From: Hyphomicrobiales bacterium
GTDB lineage: Bacteria; Pseudomonadota; Alphaproteobacteria; Rhizobiales; Beijerinckiaceae
Length of the DNA stretch: 64,000 nucleotides
Assembly: GCA_019075865.1 (NCBI GenBank)
Contig: JAGXAN010000003.1
Span: 310,001-374,000, forward strand
Reading direction: 5' to 3'
Part shown: in pieces, positions 60,480 to 64,000 of the stretch
How the letters are laid out: the number at the start of each line of letters is the position of its first letter
How positions within the stretch are numbered: the first letter of the stretch is position 1
Translations under genes and position numbers: made by a program
Notes under the pieces: generated by a model
What the model was told of the DNA's origin: nothing
Seen by the model: only the letters and a program-made list of their open reading frames with translations
Databases searched by the model: none

Positions 60480-61331
60480 TTGCGCATAGCGAGAAATTGT
60501 GTGCTGGCGCTTTATGTGGCGGCACTGGGATACCTTTATACCCAACAACAGAAGCTGGAATATCACCCCAAGGCCAATCTCGACGAACCGGCGTCGGTGG
60601 GCCTCGTCGATGTGCAGCGCATCAATATTGATACGCGTGACGATCAGCATCTGGTGGCGTGGTACAAAAAGCCACAGCCCCTGCATCCGACCATTTTGTA
60701 TTTTCATGGCAATACCGGCAATCTGGCGGATCTGAAATCGCGGATCGGGCTGTTAACTGACCGGGGCGATGGGCTGCTCGCGGTGGATTACCGGGGTTTT
60801 GGCGCTTCGTCGGGCGCACCCACCGAGGCAGGCCTCATTTTGGACGGCGAAGCGGCTTACGAAGCCTTGCTCGCCCGCGAAATTGGTCTCAAGCACATCG
60901 TGATTTATGGTCACTCGCTGGGCTCGGGCGTGGCGGTTGCGGTGGCGGCGCGCCATCGCGTGGCGGCGCTCGTGCTTGAGGCACCCTTCACCTCGGCCGC
61001 CGATGTGGCGCAGGCGCAATACTGGGAATTTCCCGTGCGGACGTTGATGCGCGATCAATTTCATTCGGATCAAAGAATTGGTGCCGTCCAAAGCCCGATC
61101 CTGATCCTGCATGATGTCGGTGATCCAACCGTGCCTTACCGGTTTGGCCAAAAGCTGTTTGAACTGGCACCTGAGCCAAAGACCTTCCTCAAAGTGCCGG
61201 TCACATCCCATGATGTGCTCTTGACCGCCGGCGTCAATGATCAGGTGCAGGCCTGGCTTGCCGCGCATGTGCCGCTGGCCCCGGATGACCCCACCGGCAC
61301 TGGCGCAGGTTCGCCCGATACGCTGGAATAG
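60480..61331 (+). CDS. Membrane-anchored alpha/beta hydrolase
   Basis: 283 residues from a TTG giving MRIARNCVLALYVAALGYLY; the frame begins at 60426 inside pntB, and the start is uncertain. One N-terminal helix anchors the protein, then an alpha/beta hydrolase: ILYFHGNTGNLADLKSRI (oxyanion), VDYRGFGASSG, nucleophile in YGHSLGSGVA, acid in LHDVGDPTVPYRFG and His in VTSHDVLL. Similar in layout to YfhR/BEM46-type proteins (ABHD13 family). Substrate unknown. It ends 12 bases from epmB on the opposite strand. Confidence 0.87.
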   Translation: MRIARNCVLALYVAALGYLYTQQQKLEYHPKANLDEPASVGLVDVQRINIDTRDDQHLVAWYKKPQPLHPTILYFHGNTGNLADLKSRIGLLTDRGDGLLAVDYRGFGASSGAPTEAGLILDGEAAYEALLAREIGLKHIVIYGHSLGSGVAVAVAARHRVAALVLEAPFTSAADVAQAQYWEFPVRTLMRDQFHSDQRIGAVQSPILILHDVGDPTVPYRFGQKLFELAPEPKTFLKVPVTSHDVLLTAGVNDQVQAWLAAHVPLAPDDPTGTGAGSPDTLE

Positions 61332-61343
61332 ATCCGGCCCAGT

Positions 61344-62381
61344 TCAGCCTTCCGGGGCGTAGATGTGCGGTTGCCCGTCGGGTGCCAGAACCACTTGTTG
61401 GCCGTCATCGATGCCCAGGGAGTTCGGTGTCAGGGCCACTTTGCCAAACCCGCCGGGAATATCCAGCATATAAGTGGGCTGGCATAGACCCGAGACCCGG
61501 CCGCGCAGCGCTTGCATCAGGGCTTGGCCCTGCGCGATGGAGAGGCGAAAATGACTGGTGCCGGGTGCCAGATCCGGGTGGTGCAGATAATAAGGCTTGA
61601 TCCGCATCTCGACGAAAGCCCGCATCAGCGCGGTGAGGGTTTCGATATTGTCGTTGACGCCTTTCAAAAGCACGCTCTGGCTGAGCATGGGCACGCCCGC
61701 GTCGATGATGCTGGCGCAGGCGAGGCGTGCGGCAGGGGTCAATTCGGCCGGGTGATTGGCGTGCAAGGCAATATAGGTGGCAGCGCCCTTCACCCGTAGC
61801 GCCCGCACCATTGGCACGGTCAATCGACCCGGGTCCACCGCTGGCACGCGGGTGTGGAGGCGGATGACCTTGACGTGGGCGATTGCACCCAGCCGCTCCA
61901 GAATGGCCCCCAACCGGCGCGGGCTGAGCATTAACGGGTCCCCGCCCGTCAATATGACTTCCCAGATCGCCGGATTATTCGCAATATAGGCCAGAGCCGC
62001 TTCGGTTTTGGCGGGTGAGAGATGTGCATTGGCCCCCGGGCCGACACTTTCGCGGCGGAAACAGAAGCGGCAATAAACCGGGCAAACATGCAAAAGCTTG
62101 AGCAGAACCCGGTCAGGATAGCGATGGACGATGCCCTCCAGCGGGCTATGGGCCGCATCGCCAATCGGGTCGGGCCGCTCGAACGCCAACTGGTTCAGTT
62201 CGGCTTCCGAGGGCAGAAACTGGCGGCCGATCGGGTCGTCGGGCGCGCCGGTCATCAGTGCGCTCATTTCGGGGGTGACGGCGATGGCGTAGCTTGCAGC
62301 CACGTCATCGAGCGCGGGGGTATGCTGAACCAGGCCCTTGTCCGCGAGGCCCTTGAGGGTGCGAATGGTGGTCATCGCCAA
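61344..62381 (-). CDS. epmB: EF-P beta-lysylation radical SAM protein EpmB
   Basis: Lysine 2,3-aminomutase-type radical SAM enzyme of 345 residues. Cluster motif HVCPVYCRFCFRRESVG (CxxxCxxC), then VILTGGDPLMLSPRRLG and a C-terminal PLP-type LDIPGGFGKVALTPNSLG. It is shorter than true clostridial KamA and adjacent to epmA, so it most likely converts lysine to beta-lysine for EF-P modification. Overlaps the end of epmA by 10 bases. Confidence 0.92.
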   Translation of the reverse strand: MAMTTIRTLKGLADKGLVQHTPALDDVAASYAIAVTPEMSALMTGAPDDPIGRQFLPSEAELNQLAFERPDPIGDAAHSPLEGIVHRYPDRVLLKLLHVCPVYCRFCFRRESVGPGANAHLSPAKTEAALAYIANNPAIWEVILTGGDPLMLSPRRLGAILERLGAIAHVKVIRLHTRVPAVDPGRLTVPMVRALRVKGAATYIALHANHPAELTPAARLACASIIDAGVPMLSQSVLLKGVNDNIETLTALMRAFVEMRIKPYYLHHPDLAPGTSHFRLSIAQGQALMQALRGRVSGLCQPTYMLDIPGGFGKVALTPNSLGIDDGQQVVLAPDGQPHIYAPEG

Positions 62382-63433
62382 ATGTCCGGCATGGGTGTCC
62401 AGATCACGTCCTCAATGCGTGCCGCGCCAAGGCAGAGCATGACCAATCGGTCAAACCCCAGCGCACAACCGCTGGCAGCCGGCATGATCGCCAAAGCGCG
62501 CAGAAAATCGTCATCAATGGGGTAGCGCTCGCCATAGATGCGCTCGCGTTCATCCATTTCGATTTGAAAGCGTCGGCGCTGTTCGGCGGCGTCGGTCAAT
62601 TCGCCAAAGCCATTGGCGAGTTCAACGCCGCAGGCGTAAAGCTCGAAACGCTCGGCAAAACGCGGGTCGGCGGGGTTGACGCGCGCGAGCGCCGCTTCAT
62701 GGGCCGGATAGTGGGTGAGGAAAGTCAGCCGACCCAGACCCAGATTTGGCTCGATGCAGGCGCTCAGTACCTTGCTGAAAATATCCGACCAATGGTCGTC
62801 GTCGGTAATGCGCACACCGGCCCGCGTTGCCGCCTTGGCAAATGCGTCGCGATAGGGTTGCTCTGGCGCATCAAGGGCTGGCAAGAGGGGCACAAGATCA
62901 AACCCCGCATAGGCTTTGAAAGCTTCGGCGACGCTCACATATTCGGGGGGCAGATGCGGGTCGCAAAGCCGATCCTTATAGCGCATCTGGGCAATGGCGC
63001 AGGCCTTGGCGGCCAGCTCCGCGATAAGGGCGCAATCGCGCATCAAGTCCGCCACCGAACCGCCAGCGCGATACCATTCGAGCATGGTAAATTCCGGGTG
63101 GTGCAACGGGCTACGCTCGCCATTGCGAAACACGTGCTGCGTCGAAAAAATCCGCGCTTCGCCAGCAGCCAGCAGCTTCTTGCAGGCAAATTCGGGGGAT
63201 GTGTGCAAATAGAGTGGCAATTCTTGGCCGCCCGGATCGCGCCAATGCGTGGCAAAGGCACCAATATGGGCCTCATTGCCGGGGGAGACCTGCAAAATTG
63301 CGGTATCGACCTCGTAAAAGTCCGCGCGCCTGAACCATTCGCGCAACCGGTCCAGCACGCGATTGCGCTGGTGCAGGGCAGCGCGGCGGTCCGCATGCTT
63401 TTGCGGGTTCCAGAAAGGCAGGGGCGTGGTCAT
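62372..63433 (-). CDS. epmA: EF-P lysine aminoacylase EpmA (GenX/PoxA)
   Basis: Paralog of the lysyl-tRNA synthetase catalytic domain that attaches (beta-)lysine to elongation factor P. 353 residues from ATG (MTTPLPFWNPQKHADRR); the longest frame adds 12. Class II motifs: VDTAILQVSPGNEAHIGAF, YLHTSPEFACKKLLAAGEARIF (motif 1-2), HVFRNGERSPLHHPEFTMLEW, FELYACGVELANGFGEL and ASGCALGFDRLVML (motif 3). No anticodon-binding domain, as in EpmA. efp itself is not in the window. Confidence 0.94.
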   Translation of the reverse strand: MTTPLPFWNPQKHADRRAALHQRNRVLDRLREWFRRADFYEVDTAILQVSPGNEAHIGAFATHWRDPGGQELPLYLHTSPEFACKKLLAAGEARIFSTQHVFRNGERSPLHHPEFTMLEWYRAGGSVADLMRDCALIAELAAKACAIAQMRYKDRLCDPHLPPEYVSVAEAFKAYAGFDLVPLLPALDAPEQPYRDAFAKAATRAGVRITDDDHWSDIFSKVLSACIEPNLGLGRLTFLTHYPAHEAALARVNPADPRFAERFELYACGVELANGFGELTDAAEQRRRFQIEMDERERIYGERYPIDDDFLRALAIMPAASGCALGFDRLVMLCLGAARIEDVIWTPMPDIWR

Positions 63434-63561
63434 CGGCCAGTCTTTAGGACAAAAAGCCGAAAGTGTCACGGTGCGACTTTTGCCGCCAAAACCGCACCTT
63501 CACAAAATGTTTAGTTGACGCGGCCACGATAAACGCGCTTTGAAAGGATCAAGGTTCCATA

Positions 63562-64000
63562 TTGCGGATTTTGAATATGATCTTGAAGCGGGTTGGCCTG
63601 TCACTGATGTTGTGGCTCGGTCTGGCGTTGCACGCGCTTGGCGCGGCAGGTCCGTGGGTCGCGGATGGCGATGTGCAGGCGCGGCTGATTTCCGCCGTCG
63701 ATGGCAGCGGCCAGTTGGCGCAATTGCCGCTTGGCCTGCAAGTGAAAATGAACACGGGCTGGAAAACCTACTGGCGCTCACCGGGGGAGGCCGGCTTGCC
63801 GCCCGAACTCGATTTCAACGGCTCCAGCAATCTGGGGCCGGTGGCCATCGCCTATCCAGTGCCGCAGCGGTTCAGTTTGCTGGGCCTGGAGACCTTCGGC
63901 TATGAAGGTGAGGTGGTGTTTCCGCTGCATGCCGATGTGACCCATCCGGGCGCAGCGGTGACTGTGAAAGCCAAGGTTGATTTGCTGGTCTGCGCCCAGA
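63562..64000 (+). CDS. DsbD/ScsB-like thiol-disulfide interchange protein, N-terminal part
   Basis: Runs off the right edge; 146 residues visible. A TTG start is preferred because AAGG lies 7 bases upstream; ATG at 63577 is alternative. Signal peptide (MILKRVGLSLMLWLGLALHALGAAG), then a DsbD alpha-like domain: LPLGLQVKMNTGWKTYWRSPGEAG, PPELDFNGSSN, YPVPQRFSLLGLETFGYEGEVVFPL and VKAKVDLLVCAQ. This pattern is the N-terminus of alphaproteobacterial ScsB-type reductases, which pass electrons from thioredoxin to periplasmic proteins. trxB is 16 kb away. Confidence 0.82.
   Translation, partial: MRILNMILKRVGLSLMLWLGLALHALGAAGPWVADGDVQARLISAVDGSGQLAQLPLGLQVKMNTGWKTYWRSPGEAGLPPELDFNGSSNLGPVAIAYPVPQRFSLLGLETFGYEGEVVFPLHADVTHPGAAVTVKAKVDLLVCAQ

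Overview
The window is a dense, GC-rich chromosomal segment of an alphaproteobacterium, most likely of the Hyphomicrobiales (Rhizobiales) type. The evidence is a circularly permuted two-piece tmRNA gene, an alphaproteobacterial SspB with DUF4169 and ribbon-helix-helix companions, an RpoH-family sigma factor, the small alphaproteobacterial aa3-oxidase subunit IV next to a three-gene pntAA-pntAB-pntB transhydrogenase, a CoxF-like protein inside the cox operon, and IalB- and DUF3297-family proteins. I saw no insertion sequence, prophage, CRISPR array, rRNA or tRNA gene; the segment reads as core chromosome with a few accessory islands.

Layout. 1-10.5 kb, mostly minus strand: aminopeptidase P (cut by the left edge), prmA, a small Cys-rich exported protein (+), a diguanylate cyclase, uvrD, a crotonase-fold protein lacking both usual catalytic glutamates, an rpoH-like sigma factor, an M48 lipoprotein protease and a nuclease-fold protein. 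10.5-15.4 kb: DUF3297, FkbM methyltransferase, anmK, a MATE exporter and a KirBac-type potassium channel. 15.6-19.8 kb: a compact plus-strand operon of coiled-coil protein, membrane-spanning OmpA-domain protein, Ras/Rab-like small GTPase and soluble PAS histidine kinase; this is my best candidate for an undescribed system. 19.8-25 kb: a D-lactate dehydrogenase-type flavoprotein and a large AsmA protein. 25-26.4 kb, minus strand: tmRNA (tag ANDNYAPVALAA) directly upstream of sspB, the adaptor for tmRNA-tagged proteins, then DUF4169 and RHH genes. 26.6-38.5 kb: CPBP protease, thyA-folA, hflK-hflC-degP, serB, miaA, then an ilv locus with a leader peptide (LIVV) and terminator, followed by ilvB, an Asp/Glu-type racemase, ilvN and a LysE exporter. 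38.5-44.6 kb, minus strand: a Gtr-like envelope glycosylation operon (GT2, methyltransferase, GtrA, two tandem paralogous polytopic proteins) ending in a PhzF protein. 44.7-48.6 kb: panC-panB, trxB, a lipoprotein and an IalB-family protein. 49-54.4 kb: the aa3 cytochrome oxidase operon ctaC-ctaD-ctaB-coxF-ctaG-ctaE, closed by a strong terminator. 54.4-64 kb: purD, an ABC1/UbiB-like kinase, oxidase subunit IV, pntAA-pntAB-pntB, a membrane-anchored alpha/beta hydrolase, epmB-epmA (EF-P lysylation) and the start of a DsbD/ScsB-like protein cut by the right edge.

How the parts fit. The right half is largely energy and redox metabolism (oxidase, transhydrogenase, thioredoxin reductase). Several modules concern protein quality control (HflKC, DegP, M48 protease, CPBP protease, tmRNA with SspB, an RpoH-type sigma factor). 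Others serve the envelope (OmpA operon, AsmA, Gtr locus, AnmK). Start codons were moved from the longest frame where a ribosome binding site or family length supported an internal start. All assignments come from reading the sequence and knowledge of protein families; no searches were run.
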